From Actinomycetes bacterium (GTDB taxonomy: Bacteria > Actinomycetota > Actinomycetes > Actinomycetales > Microbacteriaceae), in assembly GCA_023386365.1 (NCBI GenBank), contig JAEWJX010000079.1, positions 6,868-70,867 of the forward strand: DNA of 64,000 bases, written 5' to 3'. The notes under the pieces are model-generated. The model did no database searches and had not been told where the DNA came from. It saw only the letters and a list, made by a program, of their open reading frames with translations. Every line of letters begins with the position of its first letter. Positions within the stretch are counted from its first letter, which is position 1. This document shows, one piece after another, positions 32,548-40,217 of the stretch. A program made the translations under genes and the position numbers.

Positions 32548-33705
32548 CTAGCCGCCGAGTGCGGTGACGGATGCGACCGCGGCCACCACCCGATCGACGA
32601 TGTCCCCCGCCTGGAGCGGCGTGACATCGGTGGGCAGTGTGAAGCGCACCGACGTCTGGGCGACCTCGGCCGGGATGCCGAGCGCGAGGAGCACGTAGGA
32701 CGGGTCGTCGCTGCCGGCCGCGCACGCCGAACCCGAGGAGCACACCAGTCCGCGGCGCTCCAGTTCGAGCAGCACCGCCTCGCCGCTCGTGCCGGGGAAG
32801 CAGAAGGAGGCGTGCCCGGACAGACGGCGGTCGCGTGAGCCGGTCAGGAGCGCCCCCGGCACCCGCGCGAGTACCCCGTCGATGATGACGTCACGCGCCA
32901 CACGAACCTGGTCGTACTGCCGCCGCTCGACTGCCGTCAGCGCCAGAGCCGTCGCGAGACCCACCACCCCGGCGACGTTCTCGGTACCGGAGCGTCGACC
33001 ACGCTCCTGACCGCCGCCGTGCAGGAGTGGTTCGAGCGGCACGCCCGCACGGACCGCAAGCGCACCCACGCCCTTGGGGGCGCCCACCTTATGACCGGCG
33101 ACGGAGACCGCATCCACCCCGAGCGCACCCAGGCCGACCGGCAGCTCGCCTGCCGCCTGCACGGCATCCGTGTGGAACGGGACCCGCCCCGCGCGCGCGA
33201 GGGCGGCGAGTTCGTCGATCGGCTGGATCGTGCCGATCTCGTTGTTGGCGAACTGGATGCTGACCAGAGTCGTATCAGGCCGCAGCGCCGCGCGCAGCGA
33301 CTCCGGCGAGACGAGCCCCGCGGCGTCGACGGGGAGTTCGGTGATCTCGAAGCCGTGGAGACGGCGGAGGTAGTCGGCGGATTCGCGGACCGCCTCGTGC
33401 TCGATGGGGGTCGTCACCAGGTGGCGACCGCGCACATCGCCCAGGGCGATGCCCTTGATGGCGAGGTTGTCGGCCTCGGTACCTCCCGAGGTGAACACGA
33501 CCTCAGACGGGCGGCAGCCGAGCTGCTCCGCCACGACCGCCCGCGCGGCCTGCAGGGCGTGGGCTGCGCGCTCCCCCGGTTCGTGGTGGCTCGACGGGTT
33601 GCCGAATACGCCCTCCGCACCGCCGGCCAGGAACGGCCACATCGCCTCCAGCACCTCGCGCCGCACCGGTGTCGTGGCGGCGTTGTCGAGGTAGAGGCGC
33701 TCCAC
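32548..33705 (-). CDS. Cysteine desulfurase (NifS/IscS type) of the NAD operon
   Basis: A 385-residue PLP enzyme that mobilises sulfur from L-cysteine. The Schiff-base Lys206 is in VSVAGHKVGAPKG, the PLP-contacting His/Asp region is PFHTDAVQAAGELPV, and the catalytic loop CSSGSAC ends in Cys328. The N-terminus MERLYLDNAATTP is canonical. GTG 33705 starts 2 bases after the nadC stop. In other bacteria a NifS-like protein encoded with nadABC loads the 4Fe-4S cluster of NadA, which is the probable job here rather than general Fe-S assembly. Confidence 0.94.
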   Translation of the reverse strand: MERLYLDNAATTPVRREVLEAMWPFLAGGAEGVFGNPSSHHEPGERAAHALQAARAVVAEQLGCRPSEVVFTSGGTEADNLAIKGIALGDVRGRHLVTTPIEHEAVRESADYLRRLHGFEITELPVDAAGLVSPESLRAALRPDTTLVSIQFANNEIGTIQPIDELAALARAGRVPFHTDAVQAAGELPVGLGALGVDAVSVAGHKVGAPKGVGALAVRAGVPLEPLLHGGGQERGRRSGTENVAGVVGLATALALTAVERRQYDQVRVARDVIIDGVLARVPGALLTGSRDRRLSGHASFCFPGTSGEAVLLELERRGLVCSSGSACAAGSDDPSYVLLALGIPAEVAQTSVRFTLPTDVTPLQAGDIVDRVVAAVASVTALGG

Positions 33706-33707
33706 GG

Positions 33708-34556
33708 TCAGCCCGCGACCGTGACGTCGAGACCCAGATCGAGCGAGCGGACGCTGTGCGTGAGCGCACCCACCGAGATGACGTCGACCCCGGTCTCCGC
33801 GATGGCTCGGACGGTGTCGAGGTTCACGCCGCCCGACGCCTCGACGAGGGCCCGGCCGGCGACCAACGCAACCCCTTCGCGGAGTTCGTCGGGACCGAAG
33901 TTGTCGAGCATGATCGTGTCGACGCCGGCTGTCACGACCTCTTCGATCTGCGCGATGCGGTCGACCTCCACCTCGAGGTGCACGGTGTGCCCGATGCGGG
34001 CCCGCGCCGCGCGGATGGCGTCGCCGATGGGGACGCCCGCGGCAGCGAGCACCGCGAGGTGGTTGTCTTTCGCCATCACCGCATCCGACAGCGAGTGACG
34101 GTGGTTGCGGCCGCCGCCATCGCGGACAGCTTGCCGTTCGAGGATGCGTAGTCCCGGTGTGGTCTTGCGGGTGTCGACGATCCGCGCCCCGGTGCCGGTG
34201 ACGGCCTCGACGTAGCGGGCGGTGAGGGTCGCTATGCCGCTCATGCGCTGGACCAGGTTGAGGGCGATGCGTTCGCCGCGGAGCACCGAGCGTGCGGAAC
34301 CCTCCACCCGGGCGAGAACGTCGCCCGGCTCGAAGGCGGCACCGTCGGCACGGGTGACCTCGACCGTGACGTCACCGTCGACCAGCTCGAAGGTGCGCGC
34401 GAAGATATCGCCCCCGGAGAACACGCCGGGTTCCCGCGCGACGAGCGCGGCGGATGCCACCGCCTCGGCCGGAAGGAAGGTCTCGCTGGTCACGTCGCCC
34501 CACGGGGCGTCCTCCGCGAGGGCACGGCGGATGATGTCGTCGATCTGGTCGCTCAT
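33708..34556 (-). CDS. nadC: Nicotinate-nucleotide pyrophosphorylase (carboxylating)
   Basis: A 282-residue quinolinate phosphoribosyltransferase converting quinolinate and PRPP to nicotinate mononucleotide, CO2 and pyrophosphate. Landmarks are EDAPWGDVTSE, NLVQRMSGIATLTARYV, the DTRKTTPGLRILERQAVRDG active-site stretch, HRHSLSDAVMAKDNHLA and the C-terminal EASGGVNLDTVRAIAETGVD. The ATG overlaps the nadB stop by 4 bases. It is the third enzyme of the de novo NAD branch encoded here. Confidence 0.97.
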   Translation of the reverse strand: MSDQIDDIIRRALAEDAPWGDVTSETFLPAEAVASAALVAREPGVFSGGDIFARTFELVDGDVTVEVTRADGAAFEPGDVLARVEGSARSVLRGERIALNLVQRMSGIATLTARYVEAVTGTGARIVDTRKTTPGLRILERQAVRDGGGRNHRHSLSDAVMAKDNHLAVLAAAGVPIGDAIRAARARIGHTVHLEVEVDRIAQIEEVVTAGVDTIMLDNFGPDELREGVALVAGRALVEASGGVNLDTVRAIAETGVDVISVGALTHSVRSLDLGLDVTVAG

Positions 34557-36121
34557 CGCAGCGCCTCCTCGGGTTCGGGAACGGATGTCAACCGCCAGGC
34601 GAGGGATCGCGCCCACTCCGTGCGCGTCTGCGGATGGTCGGTGCGATCGTGGGCCCCCCGCGACTCCTCCCGCACGAGTGCGGCGCGCGTCAGCAGCCGA
34701 CCCAGCTCCAGCAGGTTGCGGTCTTCGAGGTGCGCGACGGTCTCGCCGGTCACCTGCCACGACTCGAGCAGCATCAGGGCCGACGTCAGCCCGCCCGCGT
34801 CGCGCTCGAGTCCGACGGACTCCCACAGGAGCGCTTGGATCTCGCCCCGGGAGACAGGCAGTCGCTCACCCGGGTCGACGGCCTCCACGTGGTGCTCGTC
34901 GACAGGGCGCGCGGACCGCTCGCTCCAGGGCGCGTCGGGGGTGTCGAGCGCGTCGGCGGCACGCCACGCGAACACGAGCGACTCCAGCAGCGAGTTGGAG
35001 GCGAGTCGGTTGGCACCGTGCACGCCGGTGCAGGCGGCCTCCCCGACCGCGAACAGTCCGCGGATGCTGGTGCGTCCGTCGAGGTCCGTCCGCACGCCGC
35101 CCATCCAGTAGTGGGCGGCAGGGGTCACCGGGATCGGATGGACCGCCCAGTCGAAGCCGTGCTCGCGGGTGACACGCGTGATGCCGGGGAAGCGCTCCGC
35201 GAGGAATCCTGCCCCGTGGGCCTGCTCCACCCCGGTCGCGTCGAGCATCACAGGCCGGCCGCCCTGTGCGGCCATCGCCGCGGCGATGCCCCGGGCCACG
35301 ACGTCGCGGGGGGCGAGCTCGGCATCCGGGTGGACGTCGAGCATGAACCGACGCCCCTGCTCGTCGAGCAGCACGGCACCCTCGCCGCGAACCGCCTCCG
35401 AGACGAGAGGACTTCCCGGGACGGCGAGCGAGGTCGGGTGGAACTGGAAGAACTCGAGGTCGGCGAGCGCGGCGCCCGCTCGGTAGGCGGCCGCGATGCC
35501 GTCGCCGGTGGTGACGAGCGGGTTGGTGGTGTGCCGGAACAATTGCCCGGCGCCGCCGGAGGCCAGCACCACCGCATCCGCGTCAATGCGCACGTCGCGT
35601 CCCTCGGCGCCGATCACGTCGATGCCGACGACCCGGCGCCCCTCGGCGGTTTCGGCCACGACGAGGTCGCGCATGAAGGTATGTTCGTGAACCTCGACGG
35701 CGAGCGCACGGACCGCGCGCAGGAGCGCCACCTCGATCGCCAGCCCGGTGGCGTCGCCGCCGGCGTGGATGACGCGGCGGTTCGAGTGGGCCGCTTCGTG
35801 TCCGCGCGCCAGTTCGCCGTTCGCGAGGCGGTCGAATTCGACCCCGAGCGCCATCAACTCACGCACCCGCACGGGCCCCTCGGTGCACAGCACCTCGACG
35901 GCGGCGGGGTCGCAGAGTCCGGCGCCTGCCCGCAGGGTGTCGGCGATGTGCGAGGCGGCGGTGTCGTCGGGGAACAGCGCCGCGGCGATCCCGCCCTGCG
36001 CGTACTTGGTGTTCGACTCCCCCAGCTCGGCTTTCGTGACCAGCACCACGTCGTGATGCGCGCTGGCGCGGTACGCGGTGATCAGGCCCGCGATCCCGGT
36101 GCCGACGACGACGACGCGCAT
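34553..36121 (-). CDS. nadB: L-aspartate oxidase
   Basis: A 522-residue FAD enzyme that oxidises L-aspartate to iminoaspartate, the substrate of NadA. FAD-binding GTGIAGLITAYRA is at the N-terminus. Further landmarks are GESNTKYAQGGIAAAL, the succinate-dehydrogenase-like HSNRRVIHAGGDATG, FQFHPTSLAVPGSPLVSEAV, HYWMGGVRTDLDGRTS and GEAACTGVHGANRLASNSLLE. A helical C-terminal domain follows. The ATG shares one base with the nadA stop and the stop overlaps nadC by 4 bases, a tightly coupled gene trio. Confidence 0.97.
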   Translation of the reverse strand: MRVVVVGTGIAGLITAYRASAHHDVVLVTKAELGESNTKYAQGGIAAALFPDDTAASHIADTLRAGAGLCDPAAVEVLCTEGPVRVRELMALGVEFDRLANGELARGHEAAHSNRRVIHAGGDATGLAIEVALLRAVRALAVEVHEHTFMRDLVVAETAEGRRVVGIDVIGAEGRDVRIDADAVVLASGGAGQLFRHTTNPLVTTGDGIAAAYRAGAALADLEFFQFHPTSLAVPGSPLVSEAVRGEGAVLLDEQGRRFMLDVHPDAELAPRDVVARGIAAAMAAQGGRPVMLDATGVEQAHGAGFLAERFPGITRVTREHGFDWAVHPIPVTPAAHYWMGGVRTDLDGRTSIRGLFAVGEAACTGVHGANRLASNSLLESLVFAWRAADALDTPDAPWSERSARPVDEHHVEAVDPGERLPVSRGEIQALLWESVGLERDAGGLTSALMLLESWQVTGETVAHLEDRNLLELGRLLTRAALVREESRGAHDRTDHPQTRTEWARSLAWRLTSVPEPEEALR

Positions 36122-37410
36122 CAGCTCTTCGGCTTCGCGTCGAGCATCCGCTGCAGGGCGATCCGGGCATCGGCGGCGACGTCGTCCGGCACCTGGATGC
36201 GGTTGAGCGTCTCACCGTTCACGAGACCCTCGAGCACCCATGCGAGGTATCCGGGGTGGATGCGGTACATGGTGGAGCAGGGGCACACCACCGGGTCGAG
36301 GCAGAAGATGGTGTGCTGCGGGAATTCGGCCCCGAGCCGGTTGACCATGTTGATCTCGGTGCCGATGGCGAAGGTGGTGGGCTCCGTGGCGGCCGCGACG
36401 GCCTTGCGGATGTAGTCGGTCGACCCGGCTTCGTCGGCCGCGTCGACCACCGGCATCGGGCACTCGGGGTGCACGATCACCCGCACGTCGGGGTACTGGG
36501 CGCGCGCCTGGTCGATCTGGTCGACAGTGAAGCGCTTGTGCACCGAGCAGAAGCCGTGCCAGAGCACGACCTGCGCGTCGAGCAGTTCGTCGCCGGCATT
36601 GCCGCCGAGGGGCTTGCGCGGGTTCCACATCGGCATGCGCTCGAGCGGGACACCCATCTTCTTGGCGGTGTTGCGACCGAGGTGCTGGTCGGGGAAGAAC
36701 AGCACCCGCTGGCCGCGCTCGAACGCCCACTCGAGCACGGTCTCGGCGTTGGAGCTGGTGCACACGATGCCGCCGTGCCGCCCGCAGAAACCCTTCAACG
36801 CGGCGGACGAGTTCATGTAGGTGACGGGGATGATCGGCACGCGTCCGTCGGCGTCGGGCTCCGTGCCGTAGAGGGCCTCCAACTGAGCCCAGCATTCCTC
36901 CACCGAGTCGATGTCGGCCATGTCGGCCATCGAGCATCCCGCGGCCAGGTTCGGCAGGATCACCTGCTGGTGCGGCTGGGCGAGGATGTCGGCTGTCTCC
37001 GCCATGAAGTGCACACCGCAGAAGACGATCGCCTCTGCGTTCGGCACGGTCTGGGCCGCGTTGGCGAGCTGGAACGAGTCCCCGAGGAAGTCGGCGTGCT
37101 GCACGACCTCGTCGCGCTGGTAGAAGTGCCCGAGCACCACGACGCGATCCCCCAGCGTCGCCTTCGCGGCGCGGATGCGGTTGTGCAGTTCCTCGGTCGA
37201 CGCACGCTGGTACTCGGCCGGCAGGGCGCCCTGGCGCGGCGATCCCACGGGGATCACGTCGCCCATCGACGACCCCGGACCGTACTGGAGGAGTCCGTCG
37301 AGCTCCCACGGGGCCTTCGCGAGTGCCGGGCTGCAGGCCTCAGCCGCATCCCCGGCCGCGTTGCGCCCGGTGGTGCGGATGAGCTGGATGGTCTGATCGA
37401 CGGATACCAC
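36121..37410 (-). CDS. nadA: Quinolinate synthase A
   Basis: A 429-residue iron-sulfur enzyme condensing iminoaspartate with dihydroxyacetone phosphate to quinolinate. The three-fold repeat architecture is visible. Probable 4Fe-4S ligands are Cys159 (NLAAGCSMADM), Cys317 (HPEC) and one of the CPC pair at 376-378. HFYQRDEVV, VTYMNSSAALKGF and FFPDQHLGRNTA supply the substrate site. It is longer than E. coli NadA, with an N-terminal extension of about 70 residues, as in other actinobacteria. GTG 37410 is used. It lies 27 bases after nrtR. Confidence 0.96.
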   Translation of the reverse strand: MVSVDQTIQLIRTTGRNAAGDAAEACSPALAKAPWELDGLLQYGPGSSMGDVIPVGSPRQGALPAEYQRASTEELHNRIRAAKATLGDRVVVLGHFYQRDEVVQHADFLGDSFQLANAAQTVPNAEAIVFCGVHFMAETADILAQPHQQVILPNLAAGCSMADMADIDSVEECWAQLEALYGTEPDADGRVPIIPVTYMNSSAALKGFCGRHGGIVCTSSNAETVLEWAFERGQRVLFFPDQHLGRNTAKKMGVPLERMPMWNPRKPLGGNAGDELLDAQVVLWHGFCSVHKRFTVDQIDQARAQYPDVRVIVHPECPMPVVDAADEAGSTDYIRKAVAAATEPTTFAIGTEINMVNRLGAEFPQHTIFCLDPVVCPCSTMYRIHPGYLAWVLEGLVNGETLNRIQVPDDVAADARIALQRMLDAKPKS

Positions 37411-37437
37411 GGTGGTTCTTCTCTCTCAGGGGGCGGC

Positions 37438-38124
37438 TCAGCGGATGCCGGCCGGAGTCAGGGGGCCGTTGTCGACGAGGTCGACGGTGGCGTCGTAGCG
37501 GTAGAGGCGCGGCGGTCGGTGCCGCCCGCCGGTGACGTGTTCGCCTGTGGGCACCACGGCGCGGCTCGCTTCGATCTGGCGACGGAAGTTCGCGGGGTCG
37601 AGGGGACGCTGCAGCACGATCTCGTGCACCTGGCGCAGTTCGGCGAGGGTGAAGGTGGCGCCGAGGAAGGCGTGCGCGATCCGCGAGTACTCGAGCTTGG
37701 TGCGCAGGCGCCAGAGGGCGTAGTCGACGATGAGGTTGTGGTCGAAGGCGAGTTGCGGGAGCTCGTCGGCCGGAAACCAGGCGACGTTCTCACCGACGAA
37801 CGCCTGTTCGGCTTCGTCGCCGCGCACGAGTGCCCAGTAGACGATCGAGACGACGCGCCCCGACGGCGAGCGGTCGAGGTCGCCGAAGCAGTACAGCTGT
37901 TCGAGGTAGGCGGGCGCGAGCCCCGTGGTCTCGGCGAGTTTGCGCGCCGCCGTGGATGCGAGGCTCTCGTCGGCGTCTGCCGAGCCGCCAGGAAGCGCCC
38001 AGAGTCCGTCGAAAGGCTCACGCACGCGGCGCACCAGCGGGAGCGACAGCACGAGCCGACCCTCGGCATCCGGGCGCAGCGCGAAGATCACGGTCGAGAC
38101 CGCGAGATCGATGCCGTTCGCCAT
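37438..38124 (-). CDS. nrtR: NrtR-like Nudix-derived regulator of NAD synthesis
   Basis: A 228-residue two-domain protein. The N-terminal Nudix fold has a degenerate box, GSADADESLASTAARKLAET, in which the Glu of RE and one metal-binding Glu are replaced, so hydrolysis is doubtful. The C-terminal winged helix (about 145-210, GATFTLAELRQVHEIVLQR, then DPANFRRQIEAS) is the DNA-binding part of NrtR. NrtR proteins repress NAD genes and release DNA on binding ADP-ribose-type ligands. ATG 38124 has AGGAG upstream. It is first in the operon before nadABC, with operator-like repeats in its promoter. Confidence 0.85.
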   Translation of the reverse strand: MANGIDLAVSTVIFALRPDAEGRLVLSLPLVRRVREPFDGLWALPGGSADADESLASTAARKLAETTGLAPAYLEQLYCFGDLDRSPSGRVVSIVYWALVRGDEAEQAFVGENVAWFPADELPQLAFDHNLIVDYALWRLRTKLEYSRIAHAFLGATFTLAELRQVHEIVLQRPLDPANFRRQIEASRAVVPTGEHVTGGRHRPPRLYRYDATVDLVDNGPLTPAGIR

Positions 38125-38136
38125 GGGGACTCCTGT

Positions 38137-38179
38137 AAAGGTCAGCGTGACCAGAACAGAGTTTAGCACTAAAGGTCAG
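38137..38179. promoter_or_regulatory. Operator-like repeats upstream of nrtR-nadABC
   Basis: The direct repeat AAAGGTCAG occurs at 38137-38145 and 38171-38179. The first copy is part of GGTCA-GCG-TGACC (38140-38152). Between them TTTAG-CA-CTAAA (38162-38173) is a perfect palindrome overlapping the likely -10 (TAAACT on the minus strand). A repressor bound here would block the promoter. Confidence 0.5.
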
Positions 38180-38211
38180 GCACACCCCAACTCACGCCCA
38201 GCCGGAGCGGA

Positions 38212-39033
38212 TCAGCGCGTCAAGAGCCCCGCATCGAGGGTGAACTGCGCGCCGGTGGCGTAACGCGCCCGATCACTCACCAGGTAGCGCACGAGCTCCG
38301 CGACATCCGATGTCTCGATCCACGGCACGCCAGGCAGCAGATTGCCCGCGCTCCGCTCGGCGATCTCCCGCGGAGTCGCCCCCTCCAGCGCGGCGAGCCC
38401 GTCGTTCATCGGCGTGTCGACGCCGGTGGGATGGATCGACACCACCCGCACCCCGAACGGCGCCAACTCGATCGCCCACGCCTTCGTCAGGCCTGTCAGG
38501 CCATGCTTCGACGCCACGTAGTGCGACAAGCGATTGCCGCCGCGCAGACCCATCACGCTCGAATTGTTGACGATCACGCCGTGCGCCGAGCGCTTCAGGT
38601 ATGGCACCGCCGCACGCGCCACGACGAACGGCCCCGTCAGATTGATGCCGATCATGGCATCCCATTCCGCATCCGACATGGATTCGAGTTCCGCGTACGC
38701 CACGATGCCCGCGTTGTTGATCAGGATGTCGATGCCCCCGAAGGCCTCGACCGCCGCGTCGACCGCACGCTGAACCGCGGCGGAGTCACGCACGTCGGCG
38801 AGTGCCGGGATCGCCCGCCCACCGGACTCGAGGATCTCGGCCACCAGCGTCTCGAGTTCCGCCGTGGTGCCCTGCGCGTACGCGGGGTAGGCGAGTTCGG
38901 CGCCCACGTCGAGAGCCACCACGGCGGCACCGTCGGCAGCCAACGCGGTCGCGATCGCGCGCCCCTGGCCGTGCGCCGCCCCGGTGACGAGCGCGACGCG
39001 ACCGGCGAGCGGCGCCTCAGTCGACGCGCTCAT
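38212..39033 (-). CDS. SDR oxidoreductase resembling the mycofactocin-coupled subfamily
   Basis: A 273-residue Rossmann enzyme. Dinucleotide-binding GAAHGQGRAIA is near residue 18 and the catalytic YxxxK is in HYVASKHGL, with NNSSVMGL before it. After beta-2 (VVALDVG) there is a long insertion (AELAYPAYAQGTTAELETLV). This feature and GxGQG-like spacing characterise SDRs that hold NAD non-exchangeably and need mycofactocin for reoxidation. No mycofactocin genes are in this window. The ATG lies within the 3' end of the preceding gene (17-base overlap), so the two are coupled. Confidence 0.82.
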   Translation of the reverse strand: MSASTEAPLAGRVALVTGAAHGQGRAIATALAADGAAVVALDVGAELAYPAYAQGTTAELETLVAEILESGGRAIPALADVRDSAAVQRAVDAAVEAFGGIDILINNAGIVAYAELESMSDAEWDAMIGINLTGPFVVARAAVPYLKRSAHGVIVNNSSVMGLRGGNRLSHYVASKHGLTGLTKAWAIELAPFGVRVVSIHPTGVDTPMNDGLAALEGATPREIAERSAGNLLPGVPWIETSDVAELVRYLVSDRARYATGAQFTLDAGLLTR

Positions 39034-39562
39034 CCCCCGGCTTCCGGAAGTCGTAGAGCACCTCGTCGAGTGGCACGCGACCGACCGTGTTGACCAGGTT
39101 GGTTGCCACCATGAGGCCGGCGAAGGCCACCAGGATGAGACGGAGTTTCGGCGAGAAGGCCTTTTCCAGGCGCGCGCGGAACGCGTCGTCGATCCCCGCG
39201 GGGTCCGTGGCGATCAGGCGCCCCCACTCGAGCAGCAGCTGCTCGGTCTCGGTCACCTGCGGGTTGTCGGGGTCGTCGCCCGACTCGATGAGGATTCGAC
39301 GGAAGAACACCGAGCAGACGAGGCAGTCGTTGGCATCGGAGATCGCGTACGAGAACAGCGACACCGCCCGCTCGCCGATGTACGGCTCGAGCTCGTCTTT
39401 CAGCGTGTACCACTCCATGTAGGCGTCGAAGCTGGGCACATGACCCAGCAGGGTGCGTTTCATGTTCGTGATGCGGCCGCCGTGGAGTTCGACCTGGCGC
39501 TCGGCCGCGGCCAGCGCCTCAGCCGATAACTCGGCGTCCGGCGACATGGGCAGGAACGTCAT
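39017..39562 (-). CDS. AhpD/carboxymuconolactone decarboxylase-like protein
   Basis: A 181-residue, mostly helical soluble protein. The central SYAISDANDCLVCSVFFRRI has the CXXC of AhpD-like enzymes, but the His normally three residues after the second Cys is replaced by Phe, so classical peroxidase-reductase chemistry is uncertain. An N-terminal GRITNMKRTLLGHVPSFDAY matches the family's first helices. ATG 39562 follows a TAGGCT -10 by 6 bases. It is cotranscribed with the SDR gene and could be its redox partner. Confidence 0.65.
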   Translation of the reverse strand: MTFLPMSPDAELSAEALAAAERQVELHGGRITNMKRTLLGHVPSFDAYMEWYTLKDELEPYIGERAVSLFSYAISDANDCLVCSVFFRRILIESGDDPDNPQVTETEQLLLEWGRLIATDPAGIDDAFRARLEKAFSPKLRLILVAFAGLMVATNLVNTVGRVPLDEVLYDFRKPGDERVD

Positions 39563-39568
39563 GCGCTC

Positions 39569-39574
39569 AGCCTA
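39569..39574 (-). promoter_or_regulatory. -10 hexamer of a leaderless promoter for the AhpD-like/SDR pair
   Basis: TAGGCT on the minus strand ends 6 bases before ATG 39562. Confidence 0.5.
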
Positions 39575-39596
39575 GAACGCCGCAGGGATCCCGCCG

Positions 39597-40157
39597 CTAC
39601 GCCGCGACACGGGACGCAACGCCCGTGATCGGCTGAACCTCGTCGAACACCCCACGGCGGATCGCCTGGAACACCTCGACGGCGGCCTCGGCGAGCCGCC
39701 CGTGGCCGGCGAGAACGGTGCGTCGCAGCTTGACGTCGTCGTGGATCGCCAGATCGGCGGCCGAATCGACGATCCGCGCCCCGAGCGAACGGGCCCAGGC
39801 GGCCGTCATGTCGGCCACCAGCGGGTCGGCCGACACCACGCGCACGTCGTCGCCACGCCCGAAAGGCCGAGCGCGGACGAGGGCACGCGCGATGAGTCCC
39901 GCCCCCAGGTAGCTGACGACCTGCTCGTCGGTGATCCAGCGCGGCACACCGAGCACGTCGCGCTGCTCCCGCAGGACGAGTTCTCCCAGCTCCTCGCCGG
40001 AATCCCGCCACGCGACACGGTCGCGCGGGGCGAAACCGTTCGTGTCGGGGCCGGCGGCATCCACGATGCCCACGACGAATCCGCGCCCACGCAGAGCGGG
40101 ACGCAGGCGGAGGACGCCCGTGGTCGGGCGCGGGACGGCGATGCGGTTTGCACTCAT
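39597..40157 (-). CDS. Short MDR-like (quinone oxidoreductase-like) protein
   Basis: A 186-residue protein resembling a shrunken medium-chain dehydrogenase. The N-terminal strand MSANRIAVPRPTTGVLRLRP and DTNGFAPRDRVAW look like the GroES-like half. Then VVSYLGAGLIARALV, VRVVSADPLVADMTAAWARS and a final RGVFDEVQPITGV echo the Rossmann half and the family's C-terminal element. Full-length relatives are about 320 residues, and the NAD(P) motif GxGxxG is missing. It is probably a divergent non-enzymatic or remodelled family member. The stop codon and frame appear intact, so I call it a gene, not a pseudogene. Confidence 0.65.
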   Translation of the reverse strand: MSANRIAVPRPTTGVLRLRPALRGRGFVVGIVDAAGPDTNGFAPRDRVAWRDSGEELGELVLREQRDVLGVPRWITDEQVVSYLGAGLIARALVRARPFGRGDDVRVVSADPLVADMTAAWARSLGARIVDSAADLAIHDDVKLRRTVLAGHGRLAEAAVEVFQAIRRGVFDEVQPITGVASRVAA

Positions 40158-40217
40158 ATCGATGGGTGAAACGCGCGTCCCGGCGTGCGCATTCCCGAAT
40201 GCACGCCGAGAGTTCCC

